DNA of 64,000 nt, from the NCBI GenBank assembly GCA_026214975.1, contig CM047806.1, positions 55,073,947 through 55,137,946 of the forward strand, in the 5' to 3' direction. Below the pieces are notes generated by a model. It did not search any database. It was not told the origin of the DNA and worked only from the letters and a program-made list of their open reading frames with translations. This document shows, piece after piece, positions 45,644 to 57,046 of the stretch. The position numbers were made by a program, and so were the translations under genes. This DNA is from Gentiana macrophylla. Lineage: Eukaryota > Streptophyta > Magnoliopsida > Gentianales > Gentianaceae. Numbering within the stretch: position 1 is the stretch's first letter; every line of letters starts with the position of its first letter.

Positions 45644-47239
45644 TCGACGATTAGGTACATTGATTCAAAAGCAAATTTGATCAACACCTTCTTATATCTT
45701 GGATCAAGAATTGAGCCAAAGCAAAGCAAAAGATCACACTCTTCCCAAGATTTTATCATACTTCAAAGCCATTTTTTCACCATTTTCATATATGTTTCTT
45801 CTTAGAGGATCTAACTGTTCATTGATCAACTCCTTAATTCTAGATAACTCTAAAAGAAACAAATTCACCGTTGGATAATTGCTTCCCGAAATTAGGTTAG
45901 TAACATCCAAAAACACTTGAAGAAAGTCACATACCTCACTAACCTCATGCCACCGACTCTCGGAAGGGCAATAATTGTTTGCAAAATTTTCATCATCCTC
46001 CCAAACTTAGTAAAACACTGCATACATACTTATAAGCAATAGACAACATCACATAAGTGGAATTCCACCTAGTGTTATTGTGCAATACCAACTTATTTGG
46101 GGCAATTTCAAGTTCATCCTATGCTCATTGAAGGAGATAAGTCTACTTTCCGAACCAAACAAATACTTGACTCCATCTCTAACTTTCTCAATAACATTCC
46201 CAATTTCTTTCAAACCGTCTCTAACCAATAGATTAATGATGTGTGCACAACATCTAACATGGAAAAGTTTTCCATCCAAAAAAAGATTTGAAGATATCGA
46301 ATCATAATCACTTTTCAGTTTAGTTATACACACATCATTTGCAGATGCATTATCAACCGTCACGGAGGCAAACGACTAATTCCAAACAGATTACACACCC
46401 TATGTACCTCTTTAGCCAATACAACACCAGTATGAGGTGGAGGTACATTGACAAAAGAAAGTACTCTCTTTTGCAAATTCCAATTTTTATCAATGAAGTG
46501 AGCTGTAATGACCATATACCCTATCCTTTGAACCCCTGACGACCAACAATCAGTAGTCAAACTGACCCTATCAACTTTCTTCAAAAGACCCTTAAGCTTT
46601 TCCTTTTCCATATCATAAACTTTGAAACATTCTTGTCTAACCGTATACCTACTTGATCTTCTTATAATAAGGAGTATATGATTTCGAGGGAATTCATTGA
46701 AAACCTTATGTTCTACAATGCTAAGCGGGTATTCATGTGCTAATACCATGTGTGCAAACAAGTTTCTTAGTGTTCTCAAAATTAAAGATAAAAGTAGAAA
46801 TAAAGATCATCATCTTCTTCGAAAGATCCTTCAACCGAGTTTGAATGAGATTAGAACTAGAATTCACCTTTGGGGTCAATAATTTGGGAAAGATTTTATT
46901 CTTGCCGGACAAGAATCCTTCAAGTGCCTCATTAAATGAGTAGTAGTCTTGCCTTTACGAATCGATAGTAATGCATTACAATGTTTGCATTTGTTCTTTG
47001 GACACAGAGCCGACTCACTACCTCGAAATGATCCCATACCATAGATCTTGTTTTTCCCGAGGTTGCATTGCATTCATTGCCTTCAATTTCATCTTGCGCT
47101 TTAGCAACTTCCTCATTCTCGGTCCCTCTTTCTCAGATGGTTCAACTTCATCTGAATCCTCCTCTTCCCCCATTATTTCAATATCAGTATTAATAGGGGT
47201 ATCTGAAGAATCAACAAAAGAATTAGTCATTATTCTCAC
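44300..47239 (-). pseudogene. hAT transposase gene relic (BED finger to dimerisation domain)
   Basis: From 47239 downward: acidic N-terminus (GEEEDSDEVEPSEKEGPRMR). Then a BED zinc finger (CKHCNALL ... THLMRHLKDSC) at 46876-47073. The 46360-46779 piece has LTTDCWSS with a catalytic-domain Asp and YMVITAHFIDKNWNLQKRVL; the 46049-46363 piece has TVDNASANDVCITKL and LFHVRCCAHIINLLVRDGLK, hallmark hAT text. The C-terminal dimerisation domain is shifted near 45077-45300 (RRASMKSETVEVLVCAGDWI). A proline/acidic tail ends near 44300. Several frameshifts and stops interrupt it. Confidence 0.9.
45614..45643. repeat. Trinucleotide run (ATC)n inside the hAT
   Basis: About ten ATC/CAT units; on the transposase strand it would encode a poly-Asp run if in frame. 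Probably microsatellite growth within the coding region. Confidence 0.8.
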
Positions 47240-48574
47240 TCTCTGTTTTTAAAAATCAAATATGACTCTATGCACTAAACACGTACTCTAGTCTCTGGTA
47301 AAAAAATACTCTCTGTTAAAAAAAAAACTCTCTATTTCCAAAAAAAAAAAAAAACAAAATATCTATTCAACACTCTGTTTCAAAAATATGTGTATCATTG
47401 ATTCATTGTACAACAACAAACTCTATCCAACAACAACAAACTCTCGATACCAAAAATTTACAAAAAAATTTACAAAAAAAAGAAGAAGAAAACAAAAACA
47501 GGACCTTGAAATAACGGGGGAGTCGGATTTAGATTAGAACCGGACATTGGTAGAGGGGATCAATCTGAGAATCAATTGATGATATTTGTCACCTGTCAAA
47601 GAGAAAACGAAAAAAATCAAGCATCATTGTTAACATTCAGTCAAACTCTTGTTTTTTTTTCTTCTTACAATTCTCCAAACAAATTAAATAAGGGACAATC
47701 AGAGTATCCTTGAAAATAGAATTGGAGCCAATTTTAGCACCTTTACTCATCAATCATCATAAACAACAACATTGTATGTTACATACTTACATGTAGATGA
47801 ATAGATGATTAATGAATTACACCATGTTAGAAATTTTTTTCCTGTCTTGATCCATCATTTCTACGTTACCGTCAAATACATCTTTTGATTCCATAAAAAA
47901 GACTAATCATCATCATTGTTAACATTTCCTCCATCGAAAAATTAGCAGAAAATTATTCCCCTATGCATATCAAAAGAAGTCACATCCCCTTCTACTTTAT
48001 GTTTTTCCCCAAACTGTAATAGGCTAATAGCTAGACTTCAATTTTTCTTTTCATAGCAATCTCTCTTTTTCTGCATCACGATTCACGACAGACAACAAAA
48101 TCGAACCACCGACAGAAACAAAATGGTCTTATGAAAAACATGTAACTAAGATTATAGACCCAGTAGTACCGTCATTAATCATTATGGAACAATTCACCAA
48201 AAGTATTACAGATTATAGAGGATAAGAGGATTCACCAATTCATTAATTTGTATCCATTTCGCCACAAGCCCACAACACATACCTGACTACCTGAGGCTGA
48301 GGAGGAGGAGGAGGACCGGAGCAAGAACTGAGAGTGAGAGAGTCGGCAGGCGGTAGCGATGAAGAAGGAGGCACAGCGGCGGCCGGCGGCGTCAATTGGA
48401 ATTTGGAAAATGGAAAGTGAGAGTGCTGCGGCTGCTTCCTGAGAGTGAGAGAGACGACGAGTTCAGAATTGTGAAATGCATTTGCAAGTTTGCAACCCTA
48501 ATTTGATTTTGTTTTTTTATTTTAACTTTAATAATATATATATTATATATATAATTTTTTTTTAAATATTAAAT
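47240..48574 (-). other. hAT 5' region upstream of the transposase
   Basis: Noncoding on the minus strand: CT/GA-rich segment at about 48290-48460, like a plant 5' leader with promoter, and an A-rich intron-like stretch 47260-47520. No other gene is seen. Confidence 0.5.
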
Positions 48575-48744
48575 AGTTCGAGTTAAAGCGTGTTCGACAC
48601 TTGTTCGGCTCGATAGACGAATACCAAATCCTTAAGGTTATTTCGACGTTGAAGGTTCGATTCGAGTTCGAATCGAGCTTTTTTCGAGCCGAATACAGCG
48701 AATCGAATCGAATACTGACGTTCATTTACAGCCCTAACTGCATG

Positions 48745-48890
48745 TTCATTTTTATTGCATCTTCATTATCTCTACCATCTTCACTGCAGCCCACTATTGC
48801 ACTACAAAATAATGATGCATGAGGTAAGTCAAGTGTCACTATATTTCCCGTTGTAAATTGTCACTGGAGTGCATAAGGTGATACTGCATA
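48745..48890. repeat. Degenerate TGCAGTGACACTTGAT-type repeat, right part
   Basis: Continues the array after the hAT (TGTCACTATA, GATACTGCATA) up to the copia Y LTR at 48891. Together with 13057-13356 and 43113-43752 it makes about 1.1 kb of original sequence. Confidence 0.55.
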
Positions 48891-49226
48891 TGTTACAATA
48901 TAGAAGCTGATGGGGATACTGAGTGCACTCTGTTGATCAATCAAAGTTATCAACAGCCTGCTGACATCATAAAGATTAGCAGCCTGCTGACAGTACGAAG
49001 ACTCAGCAACCTGCTGATCAGTTTGATGTAGTGTATAATATAGAAAGCGGTTATTTAGTTGTAATCAGTTATAACCGTTTGTAACTTACTTCTAACTGAT
49101 TCATGTGTTGTGTGATGTTATAAATACCCCATGATCAGTCACATTGTAACCAACTTGTAACTTTTACATGATCAATAATAATTCCGCATTTTATTTTGTT
49201 TGTTTGTAATTCTACAAACTTCATCA
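48891..49226 (+). repeat. Copia Y 5' LTR
   Basis: 336 bp, TG...CA ends. The U3 carries four CTGCTGA(C/T) words between 48955 and 49020. Possible left target duplication GCATA (48886-48890) cannot be verified because the right end lies outside. Confidence 0.88.
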
Positions 49227-49426
49227 TTGTAGTATCGAAAGCGTAAATTTGAGAATTTTAAAAGCTTTCTGCGTTTTTGAAAAAACTTGAAAGTGTTCTT
49301 CATCTCTTTTCCAAATTTTCAGTTTCTTGAGAGTAACTGTTATTCTTTTCCTGTTTTTTGGTCAGTTCTTGATCAGATTTTCCTCCATAATTGTTTTGAG
49401 AATCAATTTTGAATTTCTTGATAGCC

Positions 49427-50529
49427 ATGGAATCTAAGAAACAAGAAATAAGTCCCTCCAATCCATTCTATGTTCATCCTAATGAGAATCCGTCTCTGGT
49501 TATTGTTCAGCCATTGATGAATGTCAATACCTACAATCCCTGGAAAATGTCCATGGAGATGGTGTTGATCACCAAGAACAAAATAGGCTTCGTAGACGGC
49601 ACAATTAAGAGGCTAGAAGTAGATTCAACAGAATTCCATGTGTGGAGACATTGTGATACAATGGTGAGATCATGGATCTTAAATTTCTCTTGAAAACAAC
49701 ATTGCACAAAGTTTGATGTACTTCAAGAATACACATGCAGTATGGAAGAATCTTGCAGCAAGGTTTTCAAATGTTGATGCATTAAGGCTTTCAGATCTTC
49801 CTGAAGAAATGCATCTACTGAAACAAGGCACAGATTCTGTTAATCAATACTTTACAAAATTGATGATTCTTTGGGAAGAAATCAAGACCATCAGGCTTGT
49901 CACAATCTTTTCTTGTGATCCTCAATGTCACTACAATGCAATCGGCAATATGATGGATCATACGAAAGCTGAACATGTCATGTAATTCCTCAAAGGTTTA
50001 AGGGATGAGTTTGAACCAATGGTCTCACGGGCAATACTGATGGTGCCTTTTCCAGAAATTCATGATGCCTTTGCAATGGCAATCAAGTTTGAGAGGCAAA
50101 AATTGTATGTAGCTAACAAGGCCAAGAATCAAGATTCCATGGTTCTATTATCACAAAAGCATGGACAGGGACAAAATCAGACTATCAGCAGACCTAACTC
50201 TGCTGCACATCCCAGGCCGAAAAATCCCAAAAATATGTAATGTAGTTTCTATGGATTCAATGGCCATACTGAGGAGACATGTTACAAGAAGCATGGCTTT
50301 CCTCCTGGTTTCAAGTCCAAAAGGGCAAATATGGTAGAAGATGAGCAATCAGCAGAAGAAGATCAGGCACCAAGCAGGTCTGCTGGACCAGAGTTTCCCA
50401 ACCTTACTGCACAACAACTTGACAAGTTGATGGCTCTGCTGAATGACCATCCAAGACATGCATGATTTGCTATTGGCCAACCTGCTGACATTGTTACACA
50501 TTACTCACCTGCCACAGGATCATGTGACC
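49427..50529 (+). pseudogene. Copia Y gag relic
   Basis: ATG at 49427: MESKKQEISPSNPFYVHPNE, then SLVIVQPLMNVNTYNPWKMS, the N-terminal gag domain common in plant copia. A stop at 49691-49693 and frameshifts follow. The UBN2-type middle region (YFTKLMILWEEI; FLKGLRDEFEPMVSRAILM) is readable to 50240. The zinc knuckle near 50240 reads CSFYGFNGHTEETCYKKHGF, with the second Cys replaced by Tyr. The SIRE-like element enters at 50530. Confidence 0.88.
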
Positions 50530-51896
50530 TGTTAGGAATATTTTATTATGTTTTGATGATGGCCATACTAGCTGTTATAGCAAGCTTGAAATAAGTTAAA
50601 ATTCTCTGTATAAGTCTTTACTTAGAGTCTGACATGTTGTATAAGTTGAGTCAGACAAGTATTGTACTAGCTGGTAGAATAGCAAAGTAAAACAGACATC
50701 CGGCAGAGTGAAGCCAGCCAAGTACCAACAGAGAAGTATGAGACATTATGGTCTGACTTATAACCAAGGAAGTGTGTGATGACCAAATGATGAAATACAT
50801 TGTCAAATATGGTGTACACTGATCTCACCCAAATCAAGGATCAGTGAAGTACAAGGAGTACATAAAAGATCAAAGAAGATAACAATGCAGTGAACCGGCA
50901 GAGTGAACTGAGTATCGGCTGAGCAAAGACAAATCAGTGAAAGAAGAACTAAGACAGCTAAGTCGGAAGGATCACTTAACCGTTCAGGGAACGGCCAAGT
51001 AAACTTTACTTGTTCAGATTTCATACTATGAAGATCAAGCATTAAAGGCACAATCAATTGAGGATCAATCAAGGACGGATTTTCTGACAGACGTTTGAGA
51101 AATAAATCTAATCTCTGAAATCAAGGAGAAAATAATTAAGGGGGAATCAAGGATTATTCTCTATATTAAATAGCCAATGGACAGAAATTCAAATCAAATA
51201 TTATCAAGGCTATAAATAGAAGGCAATAACAAATAAGAAGAACAACGATTGAATCTGATAAGAAACAAGCCGAAACTCTGTCAAATTGAAAAACCTTCTA
51301 TCTGTACTTAAAGGAAATATCTAGAGATCAACTCAGTAAACAGAACTCAAACTCCACATCAAGCACTGAGATTGATCACAAGTCTGTGAATCCAATTCAC
51401 ATCAACTGCAGCAATTGAATCAGAGGAATCTAGGAAGGAGTTGCAACCTTTGTGATAGCTGGCCAAAGATTTGTTCTCGGCGAGCGATGATAGACACCGA
51501 GTCTTTGAAGCTTTTGAAGCCAAGGAGTGATAGTCTTGCAGATTGTCAAGCTTGTGTAGCCAAGGACAATCGTACTATTGTATTTGTGAAAACAATAGTG
51601 AATTCCTCCAATCATCACAGGAGAAGAGTGGATTAAGGGATTACACCACCCTGAACTACTATAAACCTTTGTGTCTATTTACTTTCAGCAATTTACTTTA
51701 CAACACATCATTTCATTGCATAATATATCTGTGAGTGCATAATCTACTTTGAACCAGCATTTAAAGAAGGGACTTATCCACTACCCAAAAGCTTTTAAAT
51801 ATAAGAAAGTTTTTGAAACTCCACTATAGTCATTCACCCCCCCCCCCCCCCTCTGACTATAGTTTTACCCTTCTCTAGGACCAACAAGTTGTGCAG
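50530..51896 (+). repeat. SIRE-like 5' LTR
   Basis: TGTTAGGAATATTTTATTATG ... GGGACCAACA-type end (here AGGACCAACA), 1367 bp. TATA box 51211-51218. Run of 15 C at 51837-51851 between inverted repeats ACTATAGTCA (51823-51832) and TGACTATAGT (51854-51863). About 30 bp present in the other copies are missing near 50785. Confidence 0.93.
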
Positions 51897-53708
51897 AGCA
51901 GTGTTCCTATTATCGAGAACACATTGAGATCTAATTTCTGGTAACAAGAGATCACATATTTTCAAATTTGTGCTTTCTATATATATCTCTTATTTGTACT
52001 TATTGATTCCTCAAATTTTATGTCAAGGGTACCTATATTCAATGTTAATAATTTTGATGAATACAAAATAAGGATGTTGTCTCATCTTTCAAAGAACTCA
52101 TGAGGAAATCTGGATGTAATTAATGATGGCCCAATCAAGATCACAACCGTGGTGTGACACGAGAGCAGATCAAAGAAAAGAAATAGACAAACTCAAGAAT
52201 GATGGGACCAAGGATGACAGAAGAAGAGCAAATATAGATTTTGTTGCAAAAGATATGATTTTGAAGACTCTGGACAGTAACATGTTCATGAGGATCAAAG
52301 ATTGCAAAACAACAAAAGAGATGTGGGACAAATTGACACTGATCAATGAAGGATCAGAAGCAGTCAAGGAAAATAAACTATTGTTGTAAAACAAAAATTT
52401 GAGAACTTTAAAATGAAGACTAGTGAATCCATTGATCAAATGGATAACAGATTTTCAAGCATCATCAGTGAACTACAACAACTTGGACATACATACCCTC
52501 AGAAGGAAGTTTGTCTGAAGATATTGAGTGGTCTACCTGAAAGATGGAAGATTATCACATCAGTGCTTAGAGGAACAACAAACCTTGCAAACACTGACAC
52601 TTTGACTCTGATGTCTCAACTAAAGGCTCATGAATTTAAGTTGAACGGTGAAGACAGTGCACCAACAGAAGCACACAAGGCCGGTGCCTTTGGTTGCACC
52701 TCAAAGAAAGCAAAACAGATGACTCGGGCAGCAAAGAGACACAGAAGCTGAAAGAATAGGTAGCTTTACTAATTAAACGTTTTGATGGGTTTAGCAAAAA
52801 GAAGCAATTTAGAGGAAGCTCATCAACAAACAATAAGTCAAGCTCAAGCAAAGACATGAAGAAAAAGGATGATGAATACAGATGCTTCAAATATAAGAAG
52901 AAAGGTCATTTCAAGGCTGATTGCCCTGAAGAAAAAGACAAAGATGAGGATAAGAAGAAGTACAAGACAATTGAAAAGAGAAAAAGCAAGAAGGCACTCA
53001 AAGCTGAAACTAGCAGTGAAAAGAATGAAGAATCGATGCGAAAATAATTTCGATGATGATGATGGTGATAAATTTCGAGAAAATGAAAAGGCTTACTTAT
53101 TCCTTATGGCTAAAGAATCTAATGAAACTGAGGTAACATCTAGCTCATACTCATCATCTAGTGCATCCACATATGACACTGCATAATGTTCTATTCTCCC
53201 ATTAGATTATGCAAACCTAATTCGAAATCTCATGAGTAAATTTGAAGAAATTCAAGTAAATCATGAAATTCTAGAACAAGAATGTGAGAATCTAAGAAAG
53301 GAAAATAAAAGATTAAAGAAAGAACTGGATGAAATAAAAGTTGAACAAACTAGTAAGGAAATTTACTCAACTGGTCAACAAGCAGCAGATGATTCCTCAT
53401 CTGATGTTAAAAGATTAGCTGAGAAAATATTCCTACCAGTCAAGATCACCACTACACCACTTAGTGTACCAGCTTACAAACCCCCAAAAAGGTTTGGATC
53501 CAGATCTAGTCTTGGCTACAACAGTCAGGAAGAAAATAGAAACAATGGACAACACAATTCTGAATCAATGACCAAACCTGGACCAAAATTCAGAAAAGGA
53601 CAGACCATAGTTTCAACCACTCATCCTGTACCGGTGAAGTCAAAACCTAGCGCTGTGAAACAGCAGACTAAATCATCAATCCAGTCAAGAAAAGACAAAG
53701 GTTTTTAG
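51897..53708 (+). pseudogene. SIRE-like gag relic
   Basis: A weak primer-site-like TTGTGCAGAGCAG follows the LTR. ATG near 52021 opens VPIFNVNNFDEYKIRMLSHL, then stops. The UBN2 gag domain is readable at 52123-52751 (LKTLDSNMFMRIKDCKTTKE; VCLKILSGLPERWKIITSVL). The zinc knuckle at about 52880 reads CFKYKKKGHFKADC, where the second Cys is Tyr. 53232-53708 encodes a coiled-coil-like segment (HEILEQECENLRKENKRLKK) and a basic tail. Stops and frameshifts separate the pieces. Confidence 0.88.
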
Positions 53709-54515
53709 AAAGGTAAAGGAAGACTTTACCCTTCTGAGGATGACTGGAATGTTGCACCCCCAAAATACAAGAAGAAACCATTTCATGAAATGCAACATGT
53801 GTTTAGGAAAAACAAACCAAGGTATATTCTTGGACACAAGAAGCAGTATGGAAATAAGTTTCCTCCTGCATATTGGAGAGTGAAAAAGGTAGCAAATGCA
53901 CCAAAAAGTAGAGAAAGGTATCAGAATACCTTTAGTAGAAATATTAGAAGCTATTCTGCCATGCCTTATACATATGAAGTTGATGACTTCAATTATCCCA
54001 AAAGAAGATCCTTTGGATATACACTTGGTGTAGGAGGCATGATATTGCTATGAGCATGGACCCAAGCAAAGTGTTGGGTACCTAAACATACTTAACTTGT
54101 TTTGTAGGATGTCTGGTACATAGACAGTGGATGTTCCAGACACATGATAGGGAACAAGAGATGGTTAACTGATTTTAAAGCCTTTGATGGACCCAAAGTA
54201 ACATTTGGAGGCAAAGAAAACTCAGGCAAAATTAAGGGGGAAGGCATAATGCTAAAAAATAGTTTGAAGATTCAAAATGTAGCTTATGTTAAAGGACTGA
54301 ATTTCAATCTGTTAAGTATCAGTCAATTATGTGACAAAGACTACAATGTGCACTTTAACAAGGAAGGATGTAAGGTGATCCACAGCCAAACAAACACAGT
54401 TGTACTTGTAGGAAGAAGAGAAGACAACATGTGTGTGGTAGATTGGAAGACGGCTAAAGCAGAAACATGTTTGCTTGTCAAAAATAAACAATCAACCAGC
54501 TGGATTTGGCATTGA
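53709..54515 (+). pseudogene. SIRE-like gag end and protease relic
   Basis: 53790-54053 encodes a basic aromatic-rich stretch typical of the gag-protease border in SIRE elements. At about 54114 the protease reads DVWYIDSGCSRHM, with the copia catalytic triad written DSG. From 54144 the frame covers NLLSISQLCDKDYNVHFNKE and STSWIWH, the start of the pre-integrase domain, stopping at TGA 54513-54515 (LWH*R where family reads LWHRR-type). Confidence 0.87.
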
Positions 54516-55635
54516 AGGTTGAATCATCTCAACTTCAAGACCATCAACACACTGTCAAAGAACAAGTTGGTTGAAGGCCTACCACATATCACATTCAAAA
54601 AGGAAAGTCTATGCGATGCATGTCAAAAGGGAAGCTAATCAAAAACTCTTTCAAGTCAAAGCCCTATCAATCAACAACAAGAATTTTACATCTGTTGCAT
54701 ATGGATCTTTTTGGACCAGTCACACCAGTAAGTTTAAGTGGAAAGAAGTACACTCTAGTAGTGGTGGATGACTTTTCCAAATTCACTTGGACCATATTCA
54801 TGAACAAGAAAAAAGAGACACTCAAAAAGCTGTCGGATTTCTTAAGAAGAATTCAAAATGAAAAGGAACTGAAGATCATCAAGATCAGATCAAATAGAGG
54901 CACAAAGTTTCTAAATGAAATTATCGGAACTCATTGTGAAGAAAATGAGTAATTGCATCAACTATCGCAATTTGGGACTCCACAACAAAATGGTGTAGCA
55001 GAAAGAAGAAGCAGGACACTCAAAGAAGCAAATGTCGAACAATGATTGCGAAGGATGCTTACCAAAGAGATTTTAATAAACAAAGCCAAAGAAACTGAGA
55101 TGCTACACTCAAAACAGATCAATCATCAACAAACAACATGGAAAAACACCATATGAAATATAAAATGGAAGAAAACATAACATCTTACATTTACATATGT
55201 TTGGATCTAAATGTTTTGTTTGGAACAGGAATCAGCTACATAATTTTGATGAAAAAGCTGATGAAGCAATCTTTATGGGATACTCAGACACAAGCAAAGC
55301 CTTCAGAGTACTCAACAAAAGAACTTTGGTGATTGAAGAATCAATTCATGTAGTCTTTGATGAACCAAACACAAATGGTGAAAACCTTCAAGAACTTGAA
55401 GAAGAAGCAGCACAAAGACAAGTTTATATGAACACAACAGTACCAGCTACTATTCTGAATCACATCTTTGGTAATCAAGATGAGGCACCAGTCAACACAA
55501 CACAAGAAGCACCAACACAAGAACATGAAGTTGATGCACAAACTGAAGTTGTGGAAGCACCAAGTCAAGAGCAACTTCAACCTGACCTCAACTGGCTAAG
55601 AGACCATCCTGAAGAACAAGTCATTGGAGACATTC
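54516..55635 (+). pseudogene. SIRE-like integrase relic with a lost catalytic Asp
   Basis: LNHLNFKTINTLSKNKLVEG and CDACQKGKLIKNSF give the pre-integrase zinc region. The core begins LLHMDLFGPVTPVSLSGKKY (first Asp). The second Asp, normally RSDRGTEF, is RSNRGTKF here (D to N) near 54887. The Glu motif QQNGVAERRSRTLKE is present near 54985. Frameshifts run through 55020-55200. 55197-55685 gives GYSDTSKAFRVLNKRTLVIE and a Gln/Glu-rich tail with HPEEQVIGDI, where the solo LTR is inserted. Confidence 0.88.
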
Positions 55636-57041
55636 TGTTGGTCCCAGAGAAAGGTAAAACTATAGTCAGAGGGGGGGGTGAATGACTATAGTGGAGTTTC
55701 AAAAACTTTTCTTGTATTTAAAAGCTTTTGGGCAGCGGATAAGTCCCTTCTTAATATGTTATTTCAAAGTAGTTTATGTAGTCACAGATATAAGATATAA
55801 TATAAGCAATTAAATAGATGCAGTAAGGTAAATTGTTGAAAGTAAATTGACACAAGGCTTATAGTGGTTCAGGGTGGTGTAATCCCTTAATCCACTCTTC
55901 TCCTGTGATGATGGGAGGAATTCACTATTGTTTTCACAGATACAATAGTACGATTGTCCTTGACTTCACAAGCTTCACAATCCGCAAGACTATCATTCCC
56001 TTGCTTCAAAAGCTTCAGTGACTCAGTCTCTATCACTGCTCCTTGAGAACAATCCTTCAGCAGCTATCATAAAGGGTGCAACTCCTTCTCAGATTCCTCT
56101 GATTCAATTGCTTTAGATGATGTGAATTGTATTCTTAGATTTGTTGATCAATCTCAGAGCTTGATATTGCTGTTAAAGTTCTGGTTCCTGAGTTGATCTC
56201 TATATATTTCCTTTTAGTACAGATGAAGGCTTGTTACTTTGACAGAGTTTCTGCTTGTAAGTTATTAGTCTTAATTTTCTTCTCTCTTTTCTGTCAATGC
56301 CTTCTATTTATAGCCTTGATAATCCTTGATTTGAGTTTCCGTCCGTTGGCTATATTAATGAGGGGAATAATCCTTGATCTTATTCTTGATTCCCCCTTAA
56401 TTATATTCTCCTTGATTTCAGTGATCGGATTTTTCTTCAAATGTTTATCAGAAAATTCGTCCTTGATTGATCCTCTATTGATTATGCATTTAATGCTTGT
56501 TCTTCTGTATCTTCTTCATATTTCAAAATCTGACTAAGTAAGGTTTACTTAGCCGTTCTCTGAATGGTCAAGTGATCCTTCTGACTTTGCCGCTTAGATC
56601 TTCCTTCACTGCTTTGTCTTCACTCGGCTGATAGTCAGTTTACTTTGCCGATTTACTGTTTTCTTCATTCTTTTCAGTTCAGGAGAATCCTTGTACTTCA
56701 CTGATCCTTGATTTGTGTGAGATCAGTGTACACATATTTATAACATTAAGTTTCATCACTTGAAACATAACTTAGACTCATCCAATGTCATCACAGACTT
56801 TCTTGGTTATAAGTCATACCATAATGTCTTCATGCTTCTCTGCTGGTACATGGCTGGCTTTACTCTGCCGAAAATCTATTTCCCTTTGTCGTCTTACCAA
56901 CTAGTACAATACTTGTCTGACTCAACTTACACAACATGTCAGACTCTAAGTAAATACTTATACAGAGAATTCTAACTTATTTCAGGCTTGCTATAACAGC
57001 TAGTATGGCCATCATCAAAACATAATAAAATGTTCCTAACA
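55636..57041 (-). mobile_element. Solo LTR of the SIRE-like family, reverse orientation
   Basis: A 1406-bp sequence identical in type to the SIRE LTR but inverted, with the perfect 5-bp target duplication CATTC (55631-55635, 57042-57046). Its end hairpin is at 55659-55668 / 55683-55692 around a G-rich loop. No internal sequence is attached, so it is a solo LTR left after LTR-LTR recombination. It separates the integrase and RT parts of the host element. Confidence 0.95.
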
Positions 57042-57046
57042 CATTC

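Larger units (their letters stand above)
43761..48736 (-). mobile_element. hAT DNA transposon, 4976 bp
   Basis: An 8-bp target duplication ACTGCATG (43753-43760 and 48737-48744) and terminal inverted repeats TAGGGCTGTAAA(C/T)GA, a well-known plant hAT end. The terminal 150-280 bp on both sides are packed with TTCGGCTCGAAC/GTTCGA motifs, typical subterminal transposase-binding clusters. A degenerate hAT transposase gene runs on the minus strand. The perfect duplication and complete ends show a whole element, but the gene is broken, so movement would need a partner transposase. Confidence 0.95.
48891..50529 (+). mobile_element. Copia Y, 5' part, interrupted by the SIRE-like element
   Basis: LTR 48891-49226 (TGTTACAATATAG ... 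CTTCATCA, 336 bp; TATA box 49119-49126), a primer-site-like TAGTATCGAAAGC, then gag. The element is cut at 50529 by the SIRE-like insertion; its remainder is not in the window. Its LTR core (CGGTTAT ... AACCGTTTGTAACTTAC ... TATAAATACCCCATGATCAG) is shared with the mini-copia at 11564. Confidence 0.9.
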
